Shown here: in pieces, positions 18,334 to 27,830 of the stretch | Position numbering within the stretch: position 1 is the first letter of the stretch | Layout of the letters: the number at the start of each line of letters is the position of its first letter | NCBI RefSeq assembly: GCF_002115745.1 | Contig: NZ_JFKB01000016.1 | Location: 1 to 64,000 of the forward strand | DNA from: Thalassospira alkalitolerans | Lineage (GTDB): Bacteria > Pseudomonadota > Alphaproteobacteria > Rhodospirillales > Thalassospiraceae | Direction of reading: 5' to 3' | Length of the DNA stretch: 64,000 nt | Notes under the pieces: model-generated | Told to the model about the DNA's origin: nothing | What the model saw: only the letters and a program-made list of their open reading frames with translations | Database searches by the model: none | Position numbers and translations under genes: made by a program

Positions 18334-19116
18334 ATGGGGAATGCAGACGATGTCATTGAACGACTGAAACAGGATTTTATTGAAGACACGCTTGAACGTA
18401 CCGATCGGATTGAAACCACGATTGATCGGGTCGCTGGCGGCATGGACAAGGCCGAAGTCGGCATTGCCGAATTGCGCCGCGAAGCACATACAGTCAAGGG
18501 TCTGGCCGGGTCGTTCGGTTTTCCGTTGGTCGGTGCAATTGCGCACCGCATGGAAGATTACATTGTCGATTTGACCGAGATTGATGACCTTGAAGCCGCA
18601 TCACTTGTCGATTTCACCACCTGGATTCGCGAAATCATCGAAAGCGGCACCAACCCCGCCGTTGACGAGGAAACCCGCATTCTGCGTTCGCTTCCAACCC
18701 GCAGTGCGAAAAAAGGCGATGATAAATCCGGTTCTGATGCGCGCATCATACATGACAAAGAAGTTCTGATTGTAACAGCAACCACGGTTCAGGCGCATTT
18801 CCTGCAACGTGAGTTGCGTGAAAAAGGGTTCCGCACCATCACCGCACGAAGTGCTGTCGAGGCCTTTGAAACCGTCGTGCAATCACACCCTGATGCGATC
18901 ATCACTGCCGCCGTTCTTGATGGGCTAAGCGGTATTGAACTGATCCGTGCCCTGGCGGCGATGAAAACCCTGAAAGATAAGGCACTTGGCCTTTTGACCA
19001 GTTTTGATGCGTCCCATCCCGATCTGGAAGGGCTGCCATCAAACGTTGCGATCATTTCCAATCGCGGCAAACAAACAGCCGAACATCTGGCAAAATTCAT
19101 CGAAACGCTGGGCTGA
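18334..19116 (+). CDS. Hpt-domain protein with degenerate receiver domain (260 aa)
   Basis: Two-domain signalling protein. The N-terminal histidine phosphotransfer helix bundle has its phospho-accepting H52 in EAHTVKGLAGSFG. The C-terminal half (about 142-260) has a receiver fold, EVLIVTATTVQAHFLQREL. The acidic pair of CheY is replaced by T148-A149, and the phospho-accepting aspartate position by A192 in PDAIITAAVLDG. The receiver therefore should not be phosphorylated conventionally. ATG 18334 has AGGAG 8 nt upstream. A TTG at 18295 is less likely. No kinase gene is adjacent, so its partners lie elsewhere. Confidence 0.82.
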   Translation: MGNADDVIERLKQDFIEDTLERTDRIETTIDRVAGGMDKAEVGIAELRREAHTVKGLAGSFGFPLVGAIAHRMEDYIVDLTEIDDLEAASLVDFTTWIREIIESGTNPAVDEETRILRSLPTRSAKKGDDKSGSDARIIHDKEVLIVTATTVQAHFLQRELREKGFRTITARSAVEAFETVVQSHPDAIITAAVLDGLSGIELIRALAAMKTLKDKALGLLTSFDASHPDLEGLPSNVAIISNRGKQTAEHLAKFIETLG

Positions 19117-19167
19117 CGTTTCGGGCCACTGATTTTCCGGTGATTTTCCGGTGTTTCGTATAAAATC

Positions 19168-19202
19168 AAAAAGGGCGGCCATTCTATTTGGCCGCCCTTT
19201 TT
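19168..19202. terminator. bidirectional intrinsic terminator
   Basis: A 14-bp perfect stem, AAAAAGGGCGGCCA (19168-19181) with TGGCCGCCCTTTTT (19189-19202), loop TTCTATT. It lies between the convergent Hpt and rnr genes and has the A and T tracts needed for both strands. Confidence 0.93.
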
Positions 19203-19204
19203 GG

Positions 19205-21637
19205 TTAATCTTCGCGTTTGGTGGTTTTGCGGGCCACCCGGCTTGACGCCACCAGCTTGCGCTGTTTTTTCGGCGTGGTTTTCTTTTTGCCGGTTGCTGC
19301 GCCGACGGCGGGCTTGCCATCCCGTGGACCACCACCCGATGCACTGCTGCTATCCTTTGGATTGGCACGGAAACCCGGCTTGCTGCCGTGGCGATGGCTG
19401 CGGTCCCCCGGGCTTCGGCCACGGAGCCTGTTCTGGCCCCGACGAGCGCGTGGCTGTTCGATCAAATCACGCTCGGTAACATCGGCATGCCCGGCCAGAC
19501 GTAGCGCCAGCGATCCGGTCGTTGCATCGGCTTCGGCAATACGCACGACAACATCATCCCCAAGACGGAATGTCTTGCCACGATTTTGCCCGACCAGCGA
19601 ATGACCAATCGCATCATGAACATAATAATCATCAGGCAGGGTAGATATCGGGATCAACCCGTCCGCCCCGGTTTCCTGCAATGATACGAACAAGCCAAAA
19701 TGCGTTACACCGGAAATACGTCCGGGGAATTCCGCCCCGACCTTGTCGGCCATATAGGCCGCGACATAACGGTCAACCGCATCACGTTCTGCCATGGCCG
19801 CACGTCGTTCGGTACCGGAAATATCCTCGCCGATTTGTTCGAACCGTTCGCCTTCTTCGGGCGGTAGCCCGCCTTCACCCAGTTTCAATCCTGCGATCAG
19901 GGCGCGATGGACCAAAAGATCGGCATAGCGGCGGATCGGGGATGTGAAATGGGCGTATTTGTTCAGTGCCAGGCCAAAGTGCCCGATATTATCGGGGCTA
20001 TACATTGCCTGTGACTGACTGCGCAGTACAACCGTGTTGATCAGCTCGGATTCCGGGGTGTCCTTGGCCTTTGCAAGGATTTGGTTGAAATCACGCGGGC
20101 GCAAGACGGCTGCCTTGTTTAAGGTATAACCTGCGCCTTCAAGGAATTCGCGAAGGGCTTCAAGCTTTTCCTCGCTTGGTGCATCGTGGATACGATACAT
20201 GCAGGGCTGCTTGATCCGTTCAAGTTCTTCGGCGGCGCAAACATTGGCCGCGACCATGAATTCCTCGATCAGTTTGTGGCTGTCAAAGCGCGCACGCGGT
20301 GCGATGGCGATGATCTGCCCCTGATCGTTGAGCTCGATCTTGCGTTCAGGAATATCAAGTTCCAAAACACCCCGGCCTCTGCGGGCTTCAAGGAAGGCTT
20401 CATAGGCGCCGTAAAGTGGCTTGACGATGGTTTCAACCAACGGAGCTGTTGTCTCGTCGGGAAAGCCATCCATGGCGCGCTGTACCTGATCATAGGTCAG
20501 CCGTGCCGCCGAGCGCATCATGCCGCGACAGAATTTATGTCTGATCTTGGTGCCATGCTTGTTCAGCCACATTTCAACGGCCATACAGCCGCGATCTTCA
20601 TGTGGGACCAGCGAACACCAGCCGTTTGACAATTCAAACGGCAACATCGGCACAACCCGGTCCGGAAAATAGCAACTGTTGCCGCGTTTAACGGCTTCAC
20701 GGTCCAGCGCATCATTGGGGCGTACATACCAAGACACATCGGCAATCGCGACCATGATGTGCCAACCGCCCTTGTTTTCCGGATCGCTATCTGCTTCGGC
20801 CCAGACGGCATCGTCAAAGTCACGTGCGTCCGCACCGTCAATAGTGACCAGCGGAATGTCGCGCAAATCAGTGCGTTTGGCCATCGGTGTGGCCTTGGAA
20901 TCGCGCGCCTGTAATTCGACTTCTGGCGGGAATTCAAACGGAATGCCCCGCGCATGGATCGATACCAGACTGATCGATTTCGGTTCGTTGATATTGCCAA
21001 GAACCTCGGTAATGCGACCTTTGCGCAGGCCAAAATGCTTGCCCGGCAGGATTTCTGTCAAAACCAGTGAACCGGTTTCAAGACCGGGATGGTCGTCCAA
21101 CGGCACGGCGACCTCGCCGCTATCCTTGCGGTCTGTGGGTACAACGCGGCCTTCGCGCTCGTTGGGGCGGAAAATGCCCAACACGCGCTGTGGGCCGCTT
21201 CCCAGAACCCGCATGATGCTGGCTTCATAGGTTTGCTTGCCGGTATAGCGCAGCTTGGCCAGAATCTTGTCGCCAACACCCGGTGCGCTTGGTCCTCCAC
21301 GGCGGATCATTTTCACATAGATAACAGGCGGTTCGTAATCTTCTTTCCAGACATTGGGCCGGGCGAGAACTTCGCCTTCATCGTCTGTGCCGATAATTTC
21401 AAGCACCTCGACGGGCGGCAGGCGTCCGGGTTTGTCAAATTTCTTGCGGCCTCTGACGACATCGCCGCCAATGTTCATTTCCTTGAGTATTTTTTTAAGC
21501 GCGATCTTGCCGCCGCCCTTGATGTTGAATGCGCGGGCTATTTCGCGCTTTCCAACCGGGGTGGGGCTCATATCGATAAACTCAAGGATTTGTTCCTTGG
21601 TCGGGAAATGCTTTTTATCTTCTGTATCGTTCGCCAA
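19205..21637 (-). CDS. rnr: ribonuclease R (810 aa)
   Basis: Processive 3'-5' exoribonuclease that degrades structured RNA. In order it has an N-terminal winged-helix domain (about 10-65), cold-shock OB domains, the RNB catalytic domain with ADARDFDDAVW (269-279) carrying the metal-binding aspartates, an S1 domain (about 640-720), and a long basic tail rich in Lys/Arg typical of RNase R. The start is TTG with AAAGGA about 8 nt upstream. The first internal ATG would cut into the winged helix. It lies 48 bp downstream of topA and is probably co-transcribed with it. Confidence 0.95.
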   Translation of the reverse strand: MANDTEDKKHFPTKEQILEFIDMSPTPVGKREIARAFNIKGGGKIALKKILKEMNIGGDVVRGRKKFDKPGRLPPVEVLEIIGTDDEGEVLARPNVWKEDYEPPVIYVKMIRRGGPSAPGVGDKILAKLRYTGKQTYEASIMRVLGSGPQRVLGIFRPNEREGRVVPTDRKDSGEVAVPLDDHPGLETGSLVLTEILPGKHFGLRKGRITEVLGNINEPKSISLVSIHARGIPFEFPPEVELQARDSKATPMAKRTDLRDIPLVTIDGADARDFDDAVWAEADSDPENKGGWHIMVAIADVSWYVRPNDALDREAVKRGNSCYFPDRVVPMLPFELSNGWCSLVPHEDRGCMAVEMWLNKHGTKIRHKFCRGMMRSAARLTYDQVQRAMDGFPDETTAPLVETIVKPLYGAYEAFLEARRGRGVLELDIPERKIELNDQGQIIAIAPRARFDSHKLIEEFMVAANVCAAEELERIKQPCMYRIHDAPSEEKLEALREFLEGAGYTLNKAAVLRPRDFNQILAKAKDTPESELINTVVLRSQSQAMYSPDNIGHFGLALNKYAHFTSPIRRYADLLVHRALIAGLKLGEGGLPPEEGERFEQIGEDISGTERRAAMAERDAVDRYVAAYMADKVGAEFPGRISGVTHFGLFVSLQETGADGLIPISTLPDDYYVHDAIGHSLVGQNRGKTFRLGDDVVVRIAEADATTGSLALRLAGHADVTERDLIEQPRARRGQNRLRGRSPGDRSHRHGSKPGFRANPKDSSSASGGGPRDGKPAVGAATGKKKTTPKKQRKLVASSRVARKTTKRED

Positions 21638-21685
21638 CTTTGCGGCGTCCTTTCAAATATTTCGTCAAGAAAGGCAAGGCGGCGA

Positions 21686-24343
21686 TTAGGTCGCCACCTC
21701 TTTCTTGGTTGTTTTCTTGGCGGCGGTTTTTTTCGCTGCCGTCTTTTTGGCAGCGGGTTTCTTGGCCGCTGCCTTTTTTGCCGGTGCCTTTTTCGCGGGC
21801 GCTTTGGTGGTCTTGGCTGCCTTGGCCGGTTTACCCGACTTGGCTTCCTTTTCCTTCAGCGCCTTGATCGCCATTTCCAGCGTCACCTCTTCTTTGGTGA
21901 CATCGCGCAGATTGGCGTTGGTTTTTTTGTGTCGGACAAACGGTCCCCAGCGACCATCGGCCAAAAGGATCGGTTCGCCGTCATCGGGATGTTTGCCGAT
22001 TTCCTTGCCCGCTTTTTCGCGTTTGTCAGCAATCAGGGAAATGGCGCGGTTTTCGCCCACGGTCAAAACATCATCTTCGGCTTTTAGCGAGGCAAACGTA
22101 TTGCCCGCCTGAACATAGGGGCCAAAACGCCCGACATTGGCTTTGATTTCTTCGCCAGTATCGGGGAAGACCCCGACCAGACGCGGCAATGTCAGCAATT
22201 CCTCGGCCTTGGTCAGGTCAACCACCGATGGCTCAAGCCCTTTGGGAAGGGATGTGCGCTTTGGTTTGACCTTTTTGGGTTTGCCGTTTTTACCTTCGAC
22301 TTCTTCCTCTTCCCCCAGCTGGACATAAACCCCGTATGGGCCTTTGCGCAGGGTGATTTCCTTGCCGGTTTCCTTATCAACGCCAAGAACCTTGGGGCCG
22401 GTATCCAGTTCGGAATCGCCACCATTTTCATTGGCAACCAATGGCCGGGTAAAGTTACAGTCCGGATAGTTCGAACATCCCAGGAACGCGCCAAATTTGC
22501 CCAGCTTAAGGCTAAGTGTACCTTCGGCGCATTTCGGGCATTTATGCGGATCGGTTCCGTCCTCGCGGGTCGGGAACAGATAGTTTTCCAGCATCACCTG
22601 AAGCGCATCTAGCACCTCGGTGATTTTAAGTTCCTTGGCTTCGTCGACGTTGCCTTTGAACGACGACCAGAACTGTTTCAACACGTCACGCCATGCCATG
22701 GAACCGTTCGACACGTCATCAAGCTGGTTTTCCAACTCGGCGGTAAAGTTGTACTGCACATAACGTTCAAAGAATTTCGACAGAAACGCCGTGACCAGTC
22801 GGCCGCGGTCCTGGGCAATAAAGCGGCGCTTGTCCAGCGTGACATAGTCGCGATCCTGCAACACCGAAATGATCGACGCATAGGTCGACGGACGGCCGAT
22901 GCCCAGTTCTTCCATTTTCTTGACCAGGCTCGCCTCGGTATAGCGGGGCGGGGGCTGGGTGAAATGCTGATCAATGCTAACCGCACCAAGATCGGGCTTC
23001 TGGCCTTCCTTAAGCGGGGGCAGGCGGCGATCGTTTTCATCGTCGGCGGCGTCATCCTTGCCTTCCTGATAAAGTTTCAGGAAACCATCGAATTTAACCA
23101 CTGATCCATTGGCGCGCAAAACAACGTGATTGTCATTCGATGACAGATCAACCGCGACCTGATCGAAACGCGCATCTTCCATTTGGCAGGCAACGGTACG
23201 TTTCCAGATCAGCGTGTAAAGTTTCAGCTGATCCTTATCAAGATGGCGTTCAACCTGATCTGGGCGACGGAAAAGATCCGTCGGACGGACGGCTTCGTGC
23301 GCTTCCTGTGCATTTTTTGCCTTGTTGGCAAAGCTGCGCGCATTGGCGGGCAGGTAATCGTCACCATAATCCTTGGCAATCAGGCGCCGTGCAGCAGCCA
23401 GTGCTTCGCTTGAAAGGATGACGGCATCGGTACGCATATAGGTGATCAAACCAACGGTTTCGCCGCCGATATCAACCCCTTCATACAGGCGTTGCGCCAA
23501 TTGCATGGTGCGTTTGGTGCCAAAGCCAAGCTTGCGCGATGCTTCCTGTTGCAGGGTTGATGTGGTGAAAGGCGGCTGCGGACGACGTTTGACGTCCTTG
23601 CGCTCGACCTTTGAAACGGTATAGCTGCGCGCTTCAACCTTATCTTTGGCAATGGTTGCTGCTGCTTCACTGCCCAGTGCCAGCTTATCAAGCTTCTCAC
23701 CGTTCAGATGGGTCAGGCGGGCGGTAAAATTGCCCTCGGGGATTTTGAAACCGGCTTCAAGTGACCAATATTCATCCGCACGGAAAGCTTCGATTTCAAT
23801 TTCGCGCTCGCAAATCAGGCGCAGCGCCACCGATTGTACGCGGCCTGCTGACCGCGAACCGGGCAATTTGCGCCACAGAACCGGCGAAAGATTAAAGCCG
23901 ACCAGATAATCAAGGGCACGGCGCGCCAGATAGGCATCGACCAGTTCCTGATTTAACGCGCGCGGATTGGCAATGGCGTCGGTAACGGCTTTTTTGGTGA
24001 TCTCGTGGAACACAACACGATGAACATCACGCCCACGCAACAGCTTCTTCTGTTCAAGAACTTCCAGAATATGCCACGAAATCGCTTCTCCTTCACGATC
24101 CGGGTCAGTCGCGAGATAGATGGTGTCGGCGTCGCGTGCGGCCGATGCGATCTCGCGGATCTGTTTTTCGGAACGGCCATCGGTTTCCCAGATCATCGCA
24201 AATTCGTTGTCGGGATCAACCGATCCATCCTTGGATGGAAGATCGCGGATGTGACCGAACGAGGCCAACACCTTGTAATCGTCACCTAGATATTTGTTGA
24301 TCGTCTTCGCTTTGGCCGGGGATTCGACGATGACAAGATTCAT
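21686..24343 (-). CDS. topA: DNA topoisomerase I (885 aa)
   Basis: Type IA topoisomerase that relaxes negative supercoils. The TOPRIM domain has VIVESPAKA (4-12) and ATDPDREGEA (78-87) with the metal-binding acids D80, D82 and E84. The active tyrosine is Y302 in GLITYMRTD. A C-terminal zinc ribbon (CPKC and CSNYPDC) and several topoisomerase C-terminal repeats follow, then an about 45-residue Lys/Ala tail. I chose ATG 24343 because MNLVIVESPAKA is the family start. The longer frame to 24508 is upstream noise. It is 165 bp downstream of dprA. Confidence 0.95.
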   Translation of the reverse strand: MNLVIVESPAKAKTINKYLGDDYKVLASFGHIRDLPSKDGSVDPDNEFAMIWETDGRSEKQIREIASAARDADTIYLATDPDREGEAISWHILEVLEQKKLLRGRDVHRVVFHEITKKAVTDAIANPRALNQELVDAYLARRALDYLVGFNLSPVLWRKLPGSRSAGRVQSVALRLICEREIEIEAFRADEYWSLEAGFKIPEGNFTARLTHLNGEKLDKLALGSEAAATIAKDKVEARSYTVSKVERKDVKRRPQPPFTTSTLQQEASRKLGFGTKRTMQLAQRLYEGVDIGGETVGLITYMRTDAVILSSEALAAARRLIAKDYGDDYLPANARSFANKAKNAQEAHEAVRPTDLFRRPDQVERHLDKDQLKLYTLIWKRTVACQMEDARFDQVAVDLSSNDNHVVLRANGSVVKFDGFLKLYQEGKDDAADDENDRRLPPLKEGQKPDLGAVSIDQHFTQPPPRYTEASLVKKMEELGIGRPSTYASIISVLQDRDYVTLDKRRFIAQDRGRLVTAFLSKFFERYVQYNFTAELENQLDDVSNGSMAWRDVLKQFWSSFKGNVDEAKELKITEVLDALQVMLENYLFPTREDGTDPHKCPKCAEGTLSLKLGKFGAFLGCSNYPDCNFTRPLVANENGGDSELDTGPKVLGVDKETGKEITLRKGPYGVYVQLGEEEEVEGKNGKPKKVKPKRTSLPKGLEPSVVDLTKAEELLTLPRLVGVFPDTGEEIKANVGRFGPYVQAGNTFASLKAEDDVLTVGENRAISLIADKREKAGKEIGKHPDDGEPILLADGRWGPFVRHKKTNANLRDVTKEEVTLEMAIKALKEKEAKSGKPAKAAKTTKAPAKKAPAKKAAAKKPAAKKTAAKKTAAKKTTKKEVAT

Positions 24344-24508
24344 TACGTTTTTCGTGTCCGGTTCTTGCGCCCTGGGGCGATAATTATGTTGTGCTGCGAA
24401 TAATCCGAATATCCGACACTTATATATAGTGCGATCATATTTCAGATCAGATTGCGCAAATTGCGGCAAATCACAACAATATTGTCGCAGCAAAGATGCA
24501 CGCGACAC

Positions 24509-25786
24509 TCATTCGGCGATACGCGATACCCTATTTCCGGGGTGACGTTCAACCCTTCCTGCAAGCTCAAGTTCAATCAGCATGGTCGAAATCACATCTG
24601 CGGGCAGTTTGGACGCCCGGATTAACTGATCAATCATAAGGGGGCTGACCGACAATAATTCAAGGATGCGGTCTGTTTCGTCGTCAATGGCAACATGCCC
24701 GGTGTCTGACCCGGTTTGTTCTTGGTTATCAATGGTTTCAGGGGCATTTTCGGGGCGGTTAATTTGTGCGTCGCGGTCAATCGATTTGGCGATGTCGCTG
24801 AAATCATCCGCCGCCCTGTTTGCGGTTGCGGTTCGGCTGTTCACGTCAAAATGATGAATTCCTTCGCCAAGATGATTGTTTCGTTGCGAAACCTGCAAGG
24901 CGTCCAAAATAACGTCAACGGAGTCGCACAGGATCGCCCCGTCACGGATCAGGCTGTTGGGGCCGGCCGCACGCGGGTCGGTCGGGCTGCCCGGAACGGC
25001 AAAAACATCGCGTCCTTGTTCCCCGGCAAACCGTGCGGTAATCAGCGACCCGGAATTGCGCCCGGCCTCGACCACCACCACCCCATGCGACAGCCCGGAA
25101 ATGATCCGGTTCCGGCGTGGAAAATGACGTGCTTGTGGGGTTAATCCCGGCGGCATTTCCGAAATCACACATCCGTTTTTGCACAGATTTCGATATAGTT
25201 TATCGTGTTCACGCGGATAAATCACATCCACACCACCACCCAAAACCGCAATGGTGCCGCCGTTACCCGTGGCCGTTACACTCAGGCAGGCATCATGAAC
25301 CGCACCATCAATCCCGCGTGCCATGCCCGATGCCACGCTGTATCCGGCCTCGCACAGCGCCATGGACAGACGTCGCGCAAAACTGCAACCATTGGCCGAT
25401 GCATTGCGGGCCCCGACAATACCGATGGTCGGTTGGTTCAAAAGTTCAATCCGGCCAAGCGCATAAAAATAGGCCGGTGCATCCTCAATCGCGGCCAGCA
25501 TGGCCGGATATTCCGGATCGCCCCAAATAATCGGTTTGGCACCGCAAGCGCGCCCGCGGTCAATTTCGGCAATGGTGTCATCACGCGATGCCAGCGCAAT
25601 CCGCCGCTTTCCCCCCGTTCGGGCAATAATGTCGGGCAGGGCATCAATCGCATTGCGCGCGGTCCCGAACCGATCCATCAGCTTGCGAAAGGTCACCGGG
25701 CCAACATTGACACTGCGCGCCAGCCGCATGCGTGCCAGACGTTCAGATTGTGCTAATCGGGATGGTTGTTGCTTGTCTTGAATCAT
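24509..25786 (-). CDS. dprA: DNA processing protein DprA (425 aa)
   Basis: Single-stranded-DNA-binding protein that loads RecA during natural transformation. The Rossmann-like core shows IGIVGARNAS (121-130), GGTIAVLGGG (176-185), FPRRNRIISG and GSLITARFA. An N-terminal SAM-like region and a C-terminal winged-helix domain flank it. Family likeness starts near ATG 25786, so the longer frame to 25972 is not used. The ATG has no visible ribosome site. Instead a strong hairpin ends exactly at it, which may limit translation. It is part of the pyrB-pyrC-plsY-dprA-topA-rnr block. Confidence 0.92.
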   Translation of the reverse strand: MIQDKQQPSRLAQSERLARMRLARSVNVGPVTFRKLMDRFGTARNAIDALPDIIARTGGKRRIALASRDDTIAEIDRGRACGAKPIIWGDPEYPAMLAAIEDAPAYFYALGRIELLNQPTIGIVGARNASANGCSFARRLSMALCEAGYSVASGMARGIDGAVHDACLSVTATGNGGTIAVLGGGVDVIYPREHDKLYRNLCKNGCVISEMPPGLTPQARHFPRRNRIISGLSHGVVVVEAGRNSGSLITARFAGEQGRDVFAVPGSPTDPRAAGPNSLIRDGAILCDSVDVILDALQVSQRNNHLGEGIHHFDVNSRTATANRAADDFSDIAKSIDRDAQINRPENAPETIDNQEQTGSDTGHVAIDDETDRILELLSVSPLMIDQLIRASKLPADVISTMLIELELAGRVERHPGNRVSRIAE

Positions 25787-25815
25787 AACGCCCGGATTGT
25801 GATCATCCGGGCGTT
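25787..25815 (-). promoter_or_regulatory. hairpin directly before the dprA start codon
   Basis: An 11-bp perfect inverted repeat, AACGCCCGGAT (25787-25797) and ATCCGGGCGTT (25805-25815), loop of 7 nt, between plsY and dprA. On the minus strand the stem ends right at the dprA ATG. No T-run follows, so it is not a standard terminator. It may control translation or partly attenuate the operon. Confidence 0.55.
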
Positions 25816-25842
25816 GTTTCGTCAAGCACTTCGAGTCGAAGC

Positions 25843-26490
25843 TTATGCGTCGTTGGCTGCCACTTCGTCTTTTTTCTTTTGACCGATCTTTGGTTCTTCG
25901 CCTTTGATCAGGCGGCGGATATTCGCGTGATGGGCGGCCCAGACGATGACGGCCAGGAAAATAGCCAGCCATCCTGCGCCGGGATCATTGGTAATCACAA
26001 AGGCCGCAATCGGGGCGGCGATCATTGCAATCAGGGCCGACAGCGACGAAATGCGGAAAATCAGCGCCATGACAAGCCATGTTGCGGCCGCAACCAGCCC
26101 CATGATCCAGTTTACCGCAATCAGGGTGCCAAGCGTCGTGGCAACGCCCTTACCGCCCTTAAATCGCAGCCAAACTGGCAACATGTGGCCGACAACCGCG
26201 GCACCACCGGCAAAAATACCGGCTTCGGCACTGACGTAATGGGTAAACAGCAATACCGCCGCCGCCCCCTTGCCAACATCACCGATCAGGGTCAGGAGTG
26301 CTAAAAATTTATTTCCGGTGCGCAACACATTGGTCGCACCGATATTGCCCGATCCGATCTTGCGAATATCGCCAAGGCCGGCAATGCGCGTCAGCACAAG
26401 ACCAAACGGGATCGAACCCAGCAGATAACCGCATAGCGTTGCAATCTGAAGCGACATCAAGGTCGCCTTATAGGTGGCATCAAGTTCCAT
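25843..26490 (-). CDS. plsY: acyl-phosphate:glycerol-3-phosphate acyltransferase (215 aa)
   Basis: Inner-membrane enzyme that transfers an acyl group from acyl-phosphate to glycerol 3-phosphate, the first step of phospholipid synthesis. Characteristic motifs are GSIPFG (25-30), GSGNIGATN (46-54) and FKGGKGVAT (110-118), within about five membrane helices. The C-terminus is short and lysine-rich. ATG 26490 is used. ATG 26457 also has an AAGG ribosome site. It is 2 bp downstream of pyrC. Confidence 0.94.
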   Translation of the reverse strand: MELDATYKATLMSLQIATLCGYLLGSIPFGLVLTRIAGLGDIRKIGSGNIGATNVLRTGNKFLALLTLIGDVGKGAAAVLLFTHYVSAEAGIFAGGAAVVGHMLPVWLRFKGGKGVATTLGTLIAVNWIMGLVAAATWLVMALIFRISSLSALIAMIAAPIAAFVITNDPGAGWLAIFLAVIVWAAHHANIRRLIKGEEPKIGQKKKDEVAANDA

Positions 26491-26492
26491 GT

Positions 26493-27830
26493 TTATGCGC
26501 CTTCTGCGACAGATGGATCGGCAAAGACTTCGCGGCCATCAATGATGGTGCGAAGCACGCGGCCTTGGGTCAGGCGACCGTCAAAGGGCGAGTTTTTTGA
26601 TTTCGACCAGAACTGATAGGGATCAATCTTCCACGGATGATCGGGATCAAACAACACAAGATCGGCAGCGGTTCCGATATCAAGTGTACCAGCGCCCTTG
26701 ATCCGTACCAGACCGGCCGGTGCGATGGTCAGTTTGGTAATGACCTCAAGCATCGACATATGCCCGTTGTGATAAAGTTCCAGCGCAATCGGCAGAAGCG
26801 TTTCAAAGCCAACGCCCCCGGCGGCGGCCTGTGCAAAGGGCAGGCGCTTGGAATCAACGTCTTGCGGGTTATGATCCGATGCAATGGCATCAATCGTACC
26901 ATCGGCCAAACCGGCAACAATCGCCTGCCGATCATCTTCGGATCGAAGCGGTGGCGATAATTTGGCAAATGTCCGGTAATCCGAAACCGCATTTTCATTC
27001 AGCGCAAAATAGAACGGTGCGGTATCGCAGGTAACCTTAAGGCCGCGTTTCTTGGCCTTGCGGATAACCTCAACCGATAAGCCGGTCGAAATATGAGCAA
27101 AATGAAGCCGCCCGCCGGTCATTTCGACCAAGCGCAAATCGCGTTCGATCTGCATCACCTCGGCCAGCGGCGAAACACCTGAAAGGCCAAGGCGGGTGGC
27201 AAGCTCGCCGCTGTTCATGGCCGCACCTTTGGAAAGTTCCGGTTCCTCGGGGTGCTGAACAATCATGCCGTCAAAAAATGTCGAATAGGATAGCGCCTGT
27301 CGCAGCAAACGCGCACTGGCGATGGTTTTGATGCCATCACAAAATGCCACCGCACCGGCCTGATGCAAAAGGCCCATTTCGGTGATCTCGCCACCTTCAA
27401 GGCCTTTGGTGACCGCGCCATAGGTAAAGACCTTGGCCAGCCCGACCTTGCGGGCGCGCCGCGCGATAAATTCGACACCGGCAACATCATCAACCACCGG
27501 CTCGGTATTGGGCAGGGCAATAATCGTGGTAATTCCACCCGCCGCCGCCGATTGGCCCGCGGTTTCGATGGTTTCCTGATGTTCAAAGCCCGGGTCGCGC
27601 AATTGCGCGCGCATATCAACAAGCCCCGGTGCAAGACAGGCCCCCTTGGCATCAATGATGTCACAGCCCTTGGGCAGGTTTGTGGCTGTCACATCCGCAC
27701 CACAGGCGATAATCTTGCCGTCTTCAATCAGGATGCCGCCTGTTTTGTCGGTCTTGGCCACCGGGTCCAGCAGGCGGGCATTGATGATTGCCTTGCGGCC
27801 TGTGCCCTTTACACGAATGGCTGGGGTCAT
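26493..27830 (-). CDS. pyrC: dihydroorotase-like protein, probably non-catalytic (445 aa)
   Basis: Amidohydrolase-fold protein of the pyrimidine pathway, encoded directly after pyrB with a 4-bp overlap. The fold is intact ([24 protein letters not shown]). However, the metal-binding HxH of active type I dihydroorotases is replaced by R74-A-Q76, so two zinc ligands are missing. Such homologues (PyrX/PyrC') in other proteobacteria act as structural partners of aspartate transcarbamoylase. I therefore infer a structural role, with an active dihydroorotase elsewhere in the genome. Confidence 0.88.
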   Translation of the reverse strand: MTPAIRVKGTGRKAIINARLLDPVAKTDKTGGILIEDGKIIACGADVTATNLPKGCDIIDAKGACLAPGLVDMRAQLRDPGFEHQETIETAGQSAAAGGITTIIALPNTEPVVDDVAGVEFIARRARKVGLAKVFTYGAVTKGLEGGEITEMGLLHQAGAVAFCDGIKTIASARLLRQALSYSTFFDGMIVQHPEEPELSKGAAMNSGELATRLGLSGVSPLAEVMQIERDLRLVEMTGGRLHFAHISTGLSVEVIRKAKKRGLKVTCDTAPFYFALNENAVSDYRTFAKLSPPLRSEDDRQAIVAGLADGTIDAIASDHNPQDVDSKRLPFAQAAAGGVGFETLLPIALELYHNGHMSMLEVITKLTIAPAGLVRIKGAGTLDIGTAADLVLFDPDHPWKIDPYQFWSKSKNSPFDGRLTQGRVLRTIIDGREVFADPSVAEGA

